DNA from: Methylomonas sp.
GTDB lineage: Bacteria; Pseudomonadota; Gammaproteobacteria; Methylococcales; Methylomonadaceae
Length of the DNA stretch: 52,809 nucleotides
NCBI RefSeq assembly: GCF_023228165.1
Contig: NZ_JALOBS010000033.1
Coordinates: 1-52,809 of the forward strand
Reading direction: 5' to 3'
Positions 26,397 to 34,939 of the stretch are shown one piece after another (positions within the stretch are counted from its first letter, which is position 1; each line of letters starts with the position of its first letter). Under the pieces are notes generated by a model. It was not told where the DNA came from. It saw only the letters and a program-made list of their open reading frames with translations, and did not search any database. The position numbers and the translations under genes were made by a program.

Positions 26397-27152
26397 CTAT
26401 AAATCAGAAAACGCTTCCTCATACAGTTTGGGCAAAATCTCACCTGCTTTTCCGCAGAGATTAAATTTGGCGATAATATTGAAGCTCGTATCGGTTGGGT
26501 TGATCTGAATAATGGGCACGTCCAACCTTTCCGCCAAGTAGGGCAATTCTGCGGCTGGCCAGACCATACCGGATGTGCCGACGATCATCATAAGTTCGCA
26601 AGTTTTACATGCCTCTTTAGATAAGTCCCACTGTTCGGCAGGTAAACGTTCTCCAAACCACACAACACCGGGTCGGACCAATCCATTACATACTGAGCAG
26701 TTGGGCGGATCGATTCGACTTTCACATCCAACAGGTGTCGCTTCTAAATGTTGGTAGGGAGCCCCACACTTTATACAACGCGGATGGTTTAGGCTACCAT
26801 GTAAGTGTAAAACATCACCGCTGCCGGCTCGTTCATGTAAGTCATCGACATTCTGAGTAATCAGCGTCAATTTCGGTATCCGTTTTGCCAATTTGGCAAT
26901 GGTTGTATGTGCAGGGTTTGGTTGTGCATTTAGTACCCGATGCCGCCGCCATTCATACCAGCCCCAGACCAGAGCGGGATCAGCCAAGAATCCCTCTTCA
27001 CACGCCAACTGTGAGGCGTCGTAATTTTCCCAAAGACCCGTTAATGCATCGCGAAAAGTTGGAATTCCCGATTCTGCAGAAACCCCAGCACCCGTTAATA
27101 TTACTAAGTGTTTGGCTTGCTTCAACAGATCAATAAGTTTGGCGGAGATCAT
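26397..27152 (-). CDS. Sir2-family NAD-dependent deacylase (CobB type)
   Basis: A 251-residue sirtuin that removes acyl groups from lysine using NAD. Visible motifs are GAGVSAESGIPTFRD, TQNVDDLHERAG, catalytic His in LHLHGSL, and two zinc Cys pairs (CIKCG and CSVCNG). The start at 27152 (MISAKLIDLL) is chosen because an upstream in-frame ATG at 27185 adds an unlikely leader. The full zinc site points to a regular deacylase rather than the NAD-depleting SIR2 domains of defence systems. Confidence 0.88.
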   Translation of the reverse strand: MISAKLIDLLKQAKHLVILTGAGVSAESGIPTFRDALTGLWENYDASQLACEEGFLADPALVWGWYEWRRHRVLNAQPNPAHTTIAKLAKRIPKLTLITQNVDDLHERAGSGDVLHLHGSLNHPRCIKCGAPYQHLEATPVGCESRIDPPNCSVCNGLVRPGVVWFGERLPAEQWDLSKEACKTCELMMIVGTSGMVWPAAELPYLAERLDVPIIQINPTDTSFNIIAKFNLCGKAGEILPKLYEEAFSDL

Positions 27153-27235
27153 CTTTATGGGGCATATAATACATACGTCGGCCAAAAATAATATAACTTC
27201 AACATCAATGCTAGAAAAATTCTAACATTTAAAAA

Positions 27236-27619
27236 CTACAAGTAAATAATTTTGTTATTTTCTATCCTGATATGCTTCTTCTTTTGCAGATCAGTAATTA
27301 TTTTTTCGACATCTGCATCAGATATAGCACCTTGAAATTGATACATTGCTTTTATAGAATTAGCCAATGTCTTTTTCTTTGCGGGGCGTAATTTTAAAAG
27401 TCGCTCAACAACGTAACTTATAGTATTGGTTGGTTCTGCTGAAGTTTTCGAATTTTCTTTTATATCTGGCGAATTTTTAATAGTAGGTTTTTCTGCCCTA
27501 TTTTGAGGATTAGCCGTTTCTTCCTCTTTCCTAGCCAACTGGATTAGTAATTGAGCTAACCTTAACTTATCCCTATAACTCAATTGTTCGCATGCTAATG
27601 CTATTACATTGTAATTCAT
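27236..27619 (-). CDS. hypothetical protein with winged-helix-like C-terminus
   Basis: A 127-residue protein. The N-terminus is a helical segment (LSYRDKLRLAQLLIQLARKE), the middle is polar and probably disordered, and the C-terminal 55 residues (KKTLANSIKAMYQFQGAIS to a strand-turn-strand ending) look like a small winged helix. This layout is seen in small nucleic-acid-binding proteins, but no family is recognised. AT-rich. Confidence 0.5.
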   Translation of the reverse strand: MNYNVIALACEQLSYRDKLRLAQLLIQLARKEEETANPQNRAEKPTIKNSPDIKENSKTSAEPTNTISYVVERLLKLRPAKKKTLANSIKAMYQFQGAISDADVEKIITDLQKKKHIRIENNKIIYL

Positions 27620-27709
27620 ATGATCCCTATAAATTTAAAAATAGAATAAATACCAGCACCTAACTAATTGATGGAAAGAACATAGCCCTTATAAGAAAGA
27701 GTGTAGTTC

Positions 27710-27835
27710 ATGACCGAAAATCTGATAAATAATGATGTATTGATAATCGATGAAGTAGCAATGGATAAATTGAAATGGATTGTATGGGGAATGGATGGCG
27801 GTGAACCTGCTGTTAGTACAATGCAATTTTCGTAA
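27710..27835 (+). CDS. possible 41-residue protein in a 364-bp gap
   Basis: Reads MTENLINNDVLIIDEVAMDK onward with an aromatic end (KWIVWGMDGGE). There is no clear ribosome site and no family. Two short frames on the opposite strand cover the same place. The rest of 27620-27983 shows nothing I recognise. Confidence 0.2.
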   Translation: MTENLINNDVLIIDEVAMDKLKWIVWGMDGGEPAVSTMQFS

Positions 27836-27983
27836 AATGACGGCAAAAAACGTCTGTACTAAATGCACTATCTTAGAGAACAAGGGACATCAAAACTAGG
27901 CTGGATAACAATCAATAGCCACATAAGATATTAATAACAGAGTGTTTGTCTCAATATAGTGCAAATCGTACACACCGCTTTAA

Positions 27984-28778
27984 CTACACTGGACGCACCG
28001 TTCTGCACTTCGGAAAACCGGTACACCCCCAAAACTGTCCACCTTGGTTTCCGCCACTTTTTGCTTTCCGTAATACCATCGGTCTTCCGCATTTCGGACA
28101 AGCATTCTCGGTCTTTTGCTGCTTTTCTTCGACAATATTTCGCACGTGTTTGACGTGCTTGACGTGAGTTTTAATTGTTGGTTTTAGGCGGCCATATTCT
28201 AGCTTCTTGCATAGTTCAGCAACTTCGGTTTCAGTTAAAATTTGCTGCTGTTTGCTTTTGATGAAGCGAATATAACCTCCAGCATAAACCACATTATCTG
28301 GCATTGATGTTTTGAATTTACTATCACCAATAAATACGACGATTGAAAATAATTTATCGGGCGTTAATTCCAAAGCAGATTGTAAGGTCTGCGTATGCTT
28401 ATAATTCTGATGCAGCGGGTTTTGAAACTTGTTGGTATGCCGATAGATTTTCTGTGTCCAAGTCTTTTGATGTTCGCTGCCGAATATCCAACCTTTAATA
28501 TTTTTGGTTTCTATAACAAAAACACCAAAGCGCGAAACAATAACATGATCAATTTGCGTCGTTCCACCGTCTTCGGTGGGTAATGTCACATTCTTGAAAA
28601 GCTTATAAACTTCTTTATCAAGTCGCAGTTTGGCAATTAAGTTGACCTGAAACTCGCCAAAAACACCTTTCATAAACGGCGTTTTCAGAAAGCTTAAAAT
28701 CGCCAACAGCAGCCATAACCACCAATAGTTTTTTAGTATCGGCCCCAGTGCTTGTATCAGAAGCTGGTTAACATCCAT
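27984..28778 (-). CDS. NERD-domain nuclease with topoisomerase-type zinc finger
   Basis: A 264-residue protein. A membrane segment (NYWWLWLLLAILSFL, residues 18-32) precedes a NERD domain, a restriction-endonuclease-like fold with Asp77 in TTQIDHVIVS and the E-x-K pair Glu90/Lys92 in VFVIETKNIKGW. The C-terminus has a C4 zinc finger of the bacterial topoisomerase I type (CPKCGRPM ... GCTGFPKC). NERD proteins are thought to act on nucleic acids, but activity is not shown. It follows the type III operon by 82 bases on the same strand and may be a membrane-anchored part of the island. Confidence 0.82.
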   Translation of the reverse strand: MDVNQLLIQALGPILKNYWWLWLLLAILSFLKTPFMKGVFGEFQVNLIAKLRLDKEVYKLFKNVTLPTEDGGTTQIDHVIVSRFGVFVIETKNIKGWIFGSEHQKTWTQKIYRHTNKFQNPLHQNYKHTQTLQSALELTPDKLFSIVVFIGDSKFKTSMPDNVVYAGGYIRFIKSKQQQILTETEVAELCKKLEYGRLKPTIKTHVKHVKHVRNIVEEKQQKTENACPKCGRPMVLRKAKSGGNQGGQFWGCTGFPKCRTVRPV

Positions 28779-28860
28779 ATTCAGCGTTAATCAATATTTT
28801 TGAAAAAATCATAGCTTTGTTATCTCCAATTAACTGAGCTGGAGAAATTAAGAAAATACC

Positions 28861-31587
28861 TTAACTATCAGAGACTTTAAATCGCTGAAAATCGGTTAGC
28901 TTTTTAGACTCCACAACCTCATCGTGTGGCAAAAGCAAATAACCCCACGTTTTAGTGCCAATTTCTGATGCATGTTCAGAAGCATATTGACACCAACGTG
29001 CAGCGGCAGCGGCTTTGGCCTGAACTTCTTGTGAATCAATATCTCCACGCGCTTTAGTTTCCACCATGAAAATCTGTGACTCAGTTTCTGCAACAAAGTC
29101 CGGCACATACTCGGGTTGCTCGGTTCCCAATTTGTAATAAATTTGAAACTGCCCCTTAGCCGGTTTAAACCACTTCTGTCCGTCTCTTTCCAAAATAATG
29201 GCAAAACGGCGTTCTGTGTCTGAATCAAACTTTTGCAGCGGATATAAACAACGCTCGAACCCCCCAAACAGCATTTGTTTGATGCGACTGGTTTCGGTGA
29301 CGGTTTCCCGATAGTGATGTGCGGTTTGCCCGGCAGCAGCGGTATAGTTGCAAGGTTTCAACTCGGTAAAGCCGCGACTCACTTTAACTTCGTATTCGGT
29401 TGCCTGTTCCCAAAAATGCGCCATCATCTGAGCGTGGATTTCTCGGGCGATTAGTCTGCGATCTCGATCCAACACGCTTTGCACTTCTGCCTCTGACAGA
29501 TAGCTCGATAGGTGTTTAACCATTTGCCCAGCCAAGTCGTACAGCAATTCGGCATGCGAGAAATAATCAATGTCGTCGTAATCGACCAAGGCATGCACGA
29601 TGTAATCTTCCAATCGTTGTTCGACCAAGCCCATTTCAGCTGCAAGCGTGAACTGTTCATTAGTGCGTAACATCTGCCCAACAATCTCACGTTCGCCGGG
29701 TTGAAAATGTAGTTGCGCGACATCCAGGGTAAAAGGATGAAATCCGGTTGTGACTTCGCCATTCGGCACCACGGTAATACGCGGAATATCGATGGTTTGC
29801 TGGACAACCACTTCGGTAGTCTTGCTCACCACTTCAGCCAGATTAAAGCTTTCGTCAGCAAACAGCTCTGATTGCATCGGCTTCAAACGCTCAGCGACTT
29901 CCTGCAAAATCTCCTGTTGTACTTCAGGCGTCAGCAAGGCAGCACGGTTAGGCACCAAGTCGCGCTTCACTTCGTACTTGGCGATAACATCCATCACCAC
30001 GCTAGCGGCCTGTAATTCCGATTCTCGGGTAAATATCGGGGCTGGGTTTGAACAACCAACGCCGCTTTCGCTTGGTACGCCTACTTGATTGCTAGATGGT
30101 AGGACTGCTGTTGAAGTGACTAAGCCCAATTTAGAAAACACTCCAGATAGCACTTGTACGCTCACTTTCTTATCGTCAGCGTTAGGCGCTTCCAAAATCA
30201 ACTGCTTTAGTCGAATCGGTGAATCGCCGCGATTAGCCTCGTCTATGATTTCTTGAAACTTATCATGGGCCACAATATTCAAGCGATCAACTGCCGCCAC
30301 GCCGGTACGCTTGCCATACGGCAGACGAAGACCGCGACCGATGGATTGCTCGATTAACGTTCGCGCATTGGCGGCCCGCAGCGGCACAATGGTGTAGAGA
30401 TTGGTAACATCCCAGCCTTCCTTGAGCATGTTCACGTGAATCACAATCTCGGTCGGCTCGTCCACGCTTTCCACCGCCAACAAGCGCGTAATCATCGCTT
30501 CCTCTTCGGCCCCGGAACGACTGGAATCGACTTGGATCACCTTGTGGCGATAACGCCCCTCAAAAAATGCATCAGACTCCAATAATGCCAACAACTGTGC
30601 GGCATGCGTGGTATCCCGGGCAATCACCAACATAAACGGCTTGACCACTTTTGCGCCATTTTCGCGGGCATAAGTCAGCAATTCCACCTTGGTTGACTCA
30701 TGCAAACGCACGCCGTCTTCCAGCTTGATCTTTTCCAGCTCTTCCGGCGTGTGTGCTTTCGGGTCGAAATTGCGTTGGGTGACAACAGCAGGCTCCTTCA
30801 CAAAGCCATCTTCCATTGCTCGCGCCAAGGGATAATCCATCACCACGTTTTTAAACGCCACCGGCCCGCGTGTCGACTCCACAAACGGCGTTGCCGTCAG
30901 TTCCAAACCAAACAAGGGCTTCAACTCATTGATAGAACGCACCCCTGCACTGGCCCGGTAACGGTGCGACTCGTCCATCAGCAGCACTAAATCGGGAAGG
31001 TTGGCCAGATAGTTGAAATAACTGTCGCCCAATACTTCGCGCATGCGTTTGATGCGCGGTTCCTTGCCGCCGCGCACTTCGGAATTGATTTTCGATATAT
31101 TGAAAATGTTGACTCGAATTTCTGTGAATACGTCAGTGGTCACATCGAACCCAGCCTGATCGTAATTATCGCCGGTAATGATACGCGGTGCGTTGATCGC
31201 AAAGTCGCCGATACCTTTGAATACATACTTCGGCGTATTCGGCGTAAAGTCCGCAATCAGCTTGTTATAAATCGTCAGATTCGGTGCCAACACAAAGAAA
31301 TTATTGATGCCGTGCGCCAAATGCAAATAGGCGATAAATGCCCCCATCAAACGGGTTTTGCCCACGCCGGTTGCCAACGCAAAGCACAAAGAAGGAAAGT
31401 CGCGCTCGAAATCTTCCAGCGTCGGAAACAACGACTTCAAGCTGGACAATACCGCGGGCACATCTTTTTCGTGTTGCAGCATCTCAGGAGCCATTTCTAA
31501 AGCGCGAACCAAACGCGATAAAGATTCAGCTTGTGGCGGGCGCAGTGATAGACGACCAGTAACTGCATTTAAAACGCGTGGGCTCAT
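28861..31587 (-). CDS. type III restriction enzyme Res subunit
   Basis: A 908-residue ATP-dependent restriction subunit. A superfamily-2 helicase core has Walker A ATGVGKTRLM (GVGKT at 74-78), the DEAD-like box LLMDESHRY and motif III ELTATPF; motif VI is in EQSIGRGLRLP. The C-terminus carries a PD-(D/E)xK nuclease (VPDFVAETESQIFMVETKAR). With Mod it would cut DNA lacking methylation at a Mod-specified asymmetric site after ATP-driven movement. The start overlaps the mod stop by ATGA, which couples their production. Confidence 0.9.
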   Translation of the reverse strand: MSPRVLNAVTGRLSLRPPQAESLSRLVRALEMAPEMLQHEKDVPAVLSSLKSLFPTLEDFERDFPSLCFALATGVGKTRLMGAFIAYLHLAHGINNFFVLAPNLTIYNKLIADFTPNTPKYVFKGIGDFAINAPRIITGDNYDQAGFDVTTDVFTEIRVNIFNISKINSEVRGGKEPRIKRMREVLGDSYFNYLANLPDLVLLMDESHRYRASAGVRSINELKPLFGLELTATPFVESTRGPVAFKNVVMDYPLARAMEDGFVKEPAVVTQRNFDPKAHTPEELEKIKLEDGVRLHESTKVELLTYARENGAKVVKPFMLVIARDTTHAAQLLALLESDAFFEGRYRHKVIQVDSSRSGAEEEAMITRLLAVESVDEPTEIVIHVNMLKEGWDVTNLYTIVPLRAANARTLIEQSIGRGLRLPYGKRTGVAAVDRLNIVAHDKFQEIIDEANRGDSPIRLKQLILEAPNADDKKVSVQVLSGVFSKLGLVTSTAVLPSSNQVGVPSESGVGCSNPAPIFTRESELQAASVVMDVIAKYEVKRDLVPNRAALLTPEVQQEILQEVAERLKPMQSELFADESFNLAEVVSKTTEVVVQQTIDIPRITVVPNGEVTTGFHPFTLDVAQLHFQPGEREIVGQMLRTNEQFTLAAEMGLVEQRLEDYIVHALVDYDDIDYFSHAELLYDLAGQMVKHLSSYLSEAEVQSVLDRDRRLIAREIHAQMMAHFWEQATEYEVKVSRGFTELKPCNYTAAAGQTAHHYRETVTETSRIKQMLFGGFERCLYPLQKFDSDTERRFAIILERDGQKWFKPAKGQFQIYYKLGTEQPEYVPDFVAETESQIFMVETKARGDIDSQEVQAKAAAAARWCQYASEHASEIGTKTWGYLLLPHDEVVESKKLTDFQRFKVSDS

Positions 31588-33380
31588 TGGTCGTTCTCCT
31601 CAAACAAGCTGCTTTGTTCCGGTGCAGGTTTCCTATTTTTCCTTGCCTTAGATGTGCTAGTAGTCTCCGAGGGCTCTGTTTCGGGCGTCGCCATTGGCAA
31701 ATTCGCCACATTCAAGCTGTAATCGTCATGTCCCCATTCGCAGCGCGCCAACACCATTTTGGGGATTTTCTTCAGCGTCAGATTCGGCCAGCGTTGGTTG
31801 GCTTGTGCTGCCGTAATGCCGTGAAATGCTGAGCAGCACAGCAACAGACTGAATTCGCTGCCCACCTCATCGGTCAACGCCTGCAATTGTTCGGCGGACA
31901 GGTTTTGTGTGGTGACGTAGATGAAATCGCGTTCGCTGGAATGGCCGTGCTGCCACCAGCGGCTTTCCGATGGCGCATAGACAAAGCCTTCCAGCTTGCA
32001 CAAAGCTTCCGCCAGCATCGCCGCGTTGTACTCGGGATTGACTACCGGATTGCCCCAGCGGTCGTTGACGATCAGGCTAGGCGCTAGCTTGTAATAACGA
32101 AAACCGCCGCCACCCTGCCAATTGACCGCTTTGCTGATGCCGCCCTGATCCTCCCCATCAATCACTTTTTGCAGGCGGGGGATGACGTGGGTATGGCAAT
32201 GCTCGCCCAGCTCGACCATGATCCAGCGGCGGCCCATTTTGTGGGCGACGGCACCGGTGGTACCGGAGCCGGCAAAAGAATCGAGGACGAGATCACCTGA
32301 ATTTGTTGCAAGATCGAAGCATCGTTTAATCAAGGCTTCAGGTTTTTTTCCTTTGGGAAAATCAACGCCACCTTCGTTATGAAGGTTGTTTGACAAAATA
32401 TCATCCCATAGACTTGTGAGAGGTTCTCCAGCCACATATTGCCCATCAATGAACTTAAGTTTGTCTGTATAGAACAAAATACGTTCACCATTAGTAAAGT
32501 ACATATTTGAATGAGCCGCTCGCTCAAGCAATAGCACGTTACCGGGCAACGTTTTTGATTTATCGATCATCACTCTAGCCTCGGCGCTGACCGCGTTGTA
32601 GTCAGGCCTAGCAAGACGAACAACTCGCTGAGCATTTTTCATCACAAATTTAGATAACAATTCGTCATACTCTTCACCAAGGGTTTTCTTGATACCTTTT
32701 TCCGAAATCCCAAGGCTAGACGCAAATGCCTTTGTAAGTGTAGTGAAACGCCATTCCTGATATGGCTCATCGAAATTCTCAATAAACTGCCCATATCGTT
32801 TATCTCGTTCTACACGTGCAGTAAAGACGCGATTGGGAGCCCACGACGCCTTATTTTTGGCGTAAATCAGAATGAAGTTTGTTGTACTAACAACTCCGGG
32901 GTTGATCGATTTATGACCTGTTGCTGACCCTTGCTTAAATGAAACGACCGAAATGCGGTTTGTTCGCCCGAAGACTTCATCTAGTAAAACGATTAAATAT
33001 CCTAATTCGTTATCATCAATATGGACAAATAGCGTTCCATCCTCTGACATGAGTCGTCGAAGTATTTCTGCACGATCTCTAATAAGTCCAAGCCAAATGG
33101 AATGCTCGTAACCATCGTCATAGTGTTCAAAGGCTTGTTGAGTGTTGAAAGGTGGATCGATATAAACACACTTCACTTTACCGCTAAACTCCTGCTCCAG
33201 CGCCTTCAACGCCAACAAGTTATCGCCGAAAATCAGCCGATTATCGAAAATATCGTTGTCCGTCACCCGCTGCTTGGCGTGATACGACTTCTCTGAATCC
33301 TCCAACAAAATCCGCGGCTCCAACCGAGGCCGCTTGTCTTTACCAATCCAGGTGAGCTCGAGCTTTTGTTTACTTCTCAT
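31584..33380 (-). CDS. type III DNA methyltransferase Mod
   Basis: A 598-residue adenine-N6 methyltransferase that methylates DNA and gives sequence specificity to the Res complex. Motif IV DPPFN lies in CVYIDPPFNTQQ (75-79) and the AdoMet-binding motif FAGSGTTG in VLDSFAGSGTTGAV near residue 370, so the order is the beta class with the target recognition region between them. Extra C-terminal sequence of about 190 residues is typical for Mod. It overlaps the DUF4868-like gene and res by four bases each. Confidence 0.9.
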   Translation of the reverse strand: MRSKQKLELTWIGKDKRPRLEPRILLEDSEKSYHAKQRVTDNDIFDNRLIFGDNLLALKALEQEFSGKVKCVYIDPPFNTQQAFEHYDDGYEHSIWLGLIRDRAEILRRLMSEDGTLFVHIDDNELGYLIVLLDEVFGRTNRISVVSFKQGSATGHKSINPGVVSTTNFILIYAKNKASWAPNRVFTARVERDKRYGQFIENFDEPYQEWRFTTLTKAFASSLGISEKGIKKTLGEEYDELLSKFVMKNAQRVVRLARPDYNAVSAEARVMIDKSKTLPGNVLLLERAAHSNMYFTNGERILFYTDKLKFIDGQYVAGEPLTSLWDDILSNNLHNEGGVDFPKGKKPEALIKRCFDLATNSGDLVLDSFAGSGTTGAVAHKMGRRWIMVELGEHCHTHVIPRLQKVIDGEDQGGISKAVNWQGGGGFRYYKLAPSLIVNDRWGNPVVNPEYNAAMLAEALCKLEGFVYAPSESRWWQHGHSSERDFIYVTTQNLSAEQLQALTDEVGSEFSLLLCCSAFHGITAAQANQRWPNLTLKKIPKMVLARCEWGHDDYSLNVANLPMATPETEPSETTSTSKARKNRKPAPEQSSLFEENDQ

Positions 33381-34330
33381 GAACTAGTTGCCTTTATTGC
33401 GACAAGAGCCTTCGCTGCCGAATCAAACATTTCGTTGTTGATGGGCGAGCGTAACCTGTCATTGTTAAGGAGCTTAAGTAACAGTTCCACGGTCGCTTTC
33501 TCAACAACAATTTTTCCGTTGGAAATCTTCAACTCCCATTGTTCAGTGGAATTGACCTCAATCAGCTTTTTCATATAATCGGGCTGCTTGTAATAGGCAG
33601 ACTTACGGATTGATGAAAGCTTTCGAAGATGATGAAGGTTGGAACCGACAAATTCCCTGATTATTTCGACATTCTCAAAGATATCTAGTGCCTTGAAGTC
33701 CGAAAGAACTTCTTCCCCATTGGCTTTCATACCCTCGCGGAAGTTCATTGAGCTTTCAAATTGTCGTTTGTTGGCTACAAACGTAGTACTGTCGTAGACG
33801 AAGAAATCATAGTTTTGATAAACCATGAAAACCTCTTTGTCTTCCACGTCTACCAATTTGTGATTGTGGAAAAAAACAGCCCCTTTTGATTTCGCTTTTT
33901 TGGGTTGAGTCTCGGCACTGATCTTTTTCCATGCATAAACTTTCTCGCCGTCTTTCTCAAAAAGGATGACATAAGCCCATGAATTCAGTAATTCGTCATA
34001 GTTTTGGGCATGTGGTTTCTCGAAACCTTGATTTATTTCAGCCTCTACCTTTACAAAGTCCGTTGCATCGGCAGAAATAGTGAATAGTGTGTCGTCACCG
34101 TCGGTATTATTGAAGTCATACTCAGAAATATGAAAATCCTTACTTTGTAGCTGTTTCCTTAGATATCCTTTGAAACGTGCTTGTAATTTTTTGTCAATAT
34201 CAACACGCAAAACGGAATAATGCGCCTGCTGTTCTTTGATGTATCGCTTAACTAGCCAAAAACTGGCTACCCATTCCTTGAAGTCCTGTGATTGAAGTAC
34301 TTTCAATTTTGTGCGGGTGCTTTTGCTCAT
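33377..34330 (-). CDS. DUF4868/KwaB-like protein
   Basis: A 317-residue protein resembling DUF4868, the family of KwaB from the Kiwa phage-defence system. The middle has EVFMVYQNYDFFVYD and FESSMNFREGMKANG, followed by a helical stretch (LRKLSSIRKSAYYK) and a C-terminal module ending TVELLLKLLNNDRLRSP. Length matches KwaB (about 315). It follows a four-segment membrane protein with an ATGA overlap, as expected for a kwaA-kwaB pair. In Kiwa the B protein binds DNA and the A protein senses phage at the membrane. Assignment is by pattern, not by search. Confidence 0.6.
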   Translation of the reverse strand: MSKSTRTKLKVLQSQDFKEWVASFWLVKRYIKEQQAHYSVLRVDIDKKLQARFKGYLRKQLQSKDFHISEYDFNNTDGDDTLFTISADATDFVKVEAEINQGFEKPHAQNYDELLNSWAYVILFEKDGEKVYAWKKISAETQPKKAKSKGAVFFHNHKLVDVEDKEVFMVYQNYDFFVYDSTTFVANKRQFESSMNFREGMKANGEEVLSDFKALDIFENVEIIREFVGSNLHHLRKLSSIRKSAYYKQPDYMKKLIEVNSTEQWELKISNGKIVVEKATVELLLKLLNNDRLRSPINNEMFDSAAKALVAIKATSS

Positions 34331-34920
34331 CGATTCGCCTTTATCCTTTCTGAATCCTCTTGTGTCGCTGCAACATAAAGATAATGTGAAAGCCTTTCTA
34401 ATTGGTAGGTTTTGCCAATAACCAATGGCGTACGAGTTACCACCATTGCTTGAATTTCTTGCTCACCCCGCTTGAATGTGCAGTCAATCAGCATGTATCC
34501 GGCGAGCGCCAGAATCGGGTTAATAAATACCGTTTGTGTTCGGTAAGCCATGATGAACAGAATCGACATAAAGATCGTCAAGCTAACAATTGTTTGCCAA
34601 TCGCTAAAATCAATTCGCAGGAATGAGAGCATATAGGGAACCGTGTAACCAAACATATCACCAGATTTATTGGATGCCTTAGTTACCGTTACACTCAAAC
34701 CACCACTAATTTCTTTCACGGCGTGCAGTATGGCAATACTACTGGAAATGGCGATAACCAATAGCGTGCCGCTGAGTATAGGATGACGAGGCAGCCACTG
34801 AAAACTATCCGGATCGTAGTCTTTAATGACAAGTATGATCAGTAGCGGTGCATAAGCACTTAGAAAAAGCAATAAGGAAGCCCATGGACGAAGCCGCAGC
34901 GAGGGGTCACGCAGTGTCAT
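34327..34920 (-). CDS. KwaA-like four-segment membrane protein
   Basis: A 197-residue inner-membrane protein starting MTLRDPSLRLRPW at 34920, with GAGG nine bases upstream; a longer frame to 35016 would overlap the helicase gene by 77 bases. Four hydrophobic segments are visible: SLLLFLSAYAPLLIILVI, GTLLVIAISSSIAILHAV, IVSLTIFMSILFIMAY and NPILALAGYMLID. Size and topology fit KwaA, and the next gene looks like KwaB. The C-terminal tail is soluble and charged. KwaA sequences diverge strongly, so identification rests mainly on topology and partner. Confidence 0.5.
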   Translation of the reverse strand: MTLRDPSLRLRPWASLLLFLSAYAPLLIILVIKDYDPDSFQWLPRHPILSGTLLVIAISSSIAILHAVKEISGGLSVTVTKASNKSGDMFGYTVPYMLSFLRIDFSDWQTIVSLTIFMSILFIMAYRTQTVFINPILALAGYMLIDCTFKRGEQEIQAMVVTRTPLVIGKTYQLERLSHYLYVAATQEDSERIKANR

Positions 34921-34939
34921 CGGGTCAACCTCGGTAAGA

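Noticed and set aside
26397..27152. SIR2 defence protein
   Set aside because: Complete zinc Cys pairs and CobB-like length point to an ordinary deacylase; no partner defence gene is adjacent on the same strand.
27664..27883. Two short overlapping minus-strand frames
   Set aside because: They lack ribosome sites and recognisable features.
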